A DNA stretch of 64,000 bases from Acetivibrio sp964564015 (lineage in GTDB: Bacteria; Bacillota; Clostridia; Acetivibrionales; Acetivibrionaceae): positions 1 through 64,000 of the forward strand of contig CAZLZR010000001.1 of assembly GCA_964564015.1 (NCBI GenBank). Direction: 5' to 3'. Each line of letters starts with the position of its first letter. The stretch's first letter is position 1. The notes beneath the pieces were generated by a model, which did no database searches, was not told where the DNA came from, and saw only the letters and a program-made list of their open reading frames with translations. A program made the position numbers and the translations under genes. Positions 63,637 through 64,000 of the stretch are shown here, one piece after another.

Positions 63637-64000
63637 ATGATATTATGCAAACACTGCAAAGTTTACATCAGAGATAAGAAAACAAATTGTCCGCTGTGTG
63701 GCAATATCCTTGCGGATGATGTCAACAGTATCAAAGGCGATGATGTTTATCCTGTTATACCCCCGACATATGAACGGCATTTGGTAATACGTATCTTATT
63801 ATTTATTTCAATTGTTGCAATTGTAATCAGTTATATTATTCACAAATTATTTCCTACAAGCGTAAATTGGCCTATGTTGGTTCTATTGGGATTGCTTAGC
63901 ACATGGCTTAGTATAACTGATGCACTGCGGAAAAGGCACAATATTACTAAATCAATTATGTGGCAGGTTATGATTGTATCTGCTCTGACTATCTTTTGGG
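63637..64000 (+). CDS. Zinc-ribbon membrane protein (DUF6320-like), partial
   Basis: Start of a protein that continues past the window: 121 codons are seen. An N-terminal zinc ribbon (CKHC at 4-7 and CPLC near 18-21) is followed by three hydrophobic segments (LVIRILLFISIVAIVISYII, WPMLVLLGLLSTWLSIT, and the start of a third). Such proteins follow acyltransferases of the preceding type in Bacillota. TAGGAGCG lies upstream of the ATG. Confidence 0.8.
   Translation, partial: MILCKHCKVYIRDKKTNCPLCGNILADDVNSIKGDDVYPVIPPTYERHLVIRILLFISIVAIVISYIIHKLFPTSVNWPMLVLLGLLSTWLSITDALRKRHNITKSIMWQVMIVSALTIFW

Overview
The window is AT-rich, low-GC DNA from an anaerobic, cellulolytic Clostridia-type Bacillota. 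The evidence is a secreted GH9 glycoside hydrolase ending in a type I dockerin (so a cellulosome), an SLH-domain surface protein, a hybrid cluster protein with a ferredoxin-like partner, a class A RNase P RNA, and strong AGGAGG-type ribosome binding sites. The overall style fits the Acetivibrio/Ruminiclostridium group; this is inference and no species is claimed.

Region 1 (1-14.4 kb) is an accessory island just downstream of a tRNA-Met. Reading leftwards are a large serine recombinase, a TnpW-like protein, an HK97-type major capsid protein, a zinc-ribbon protein and a P4-type primase-helicase. There is no terminase, portal, protease or tail gene, so this looks like a minimal capsid-bearing satellite or its remnant. 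Reading rightwards are a small XRE regulator and a complete type I restriction-modification system (hsdM, hsdS, hsdR) with a DNA-binding protein and a Fic/Doc protein inserted between hsdS and hsdR.

Region 2 (14.5-20.5 kb) is core: a Crp/Fnr regulator divergent from a 4Fe-4S protein and hcp, with a clear palindromic operator between them, then trmK, a Nif3-like gene and rnpB.

Region 3 (20.5-29.5 kb) holds a five-gene unit made of a secreted cysteine-containing small protein, two membrane proteins, an ABC ATPase and an anchored protein (bacteriocin- or peptide-export-like). It is followed by a lipoprotein, a truncated NADAR gene, a Rid-family gene and two alpha/alpha-toroid proteins.

Region 4 (29.5-36.6 kb) is a MacA/MacB-like export operon joined to an SLH protein and a Gly/Met/Pro-rich lipoprotein.

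Region 5 (36.9-46.9 kb) contains a truncated metallo-beta-lactamase-fold gene, the RNA-repair pair rtcB-prfH behind a long leader with a 12-codon peptide and terminators, an electron-transfer membrane flavoprotein, an AAA/PD-(D/E)XK protein, a VanZ fusion and trmO.

Region 6 (46.9-54.8 kb) is a two-component system with its own ABC transporter, a promoter-terminator unit without an ORF, a TPR-like membrane protein, and a polyprenol-kinase-like gene joined to a cation-efflux-like gene across a run of eight G.

Region 7 (55-64 kb) holds the dockerin-bearing GH9 enzyme, an ECF sigma/anti-sigma pair, a lipoprotein hydrolase, and a cluster of an esterase, an acyltransferase and a zinc-ribbon membrane protein that runs off the end.
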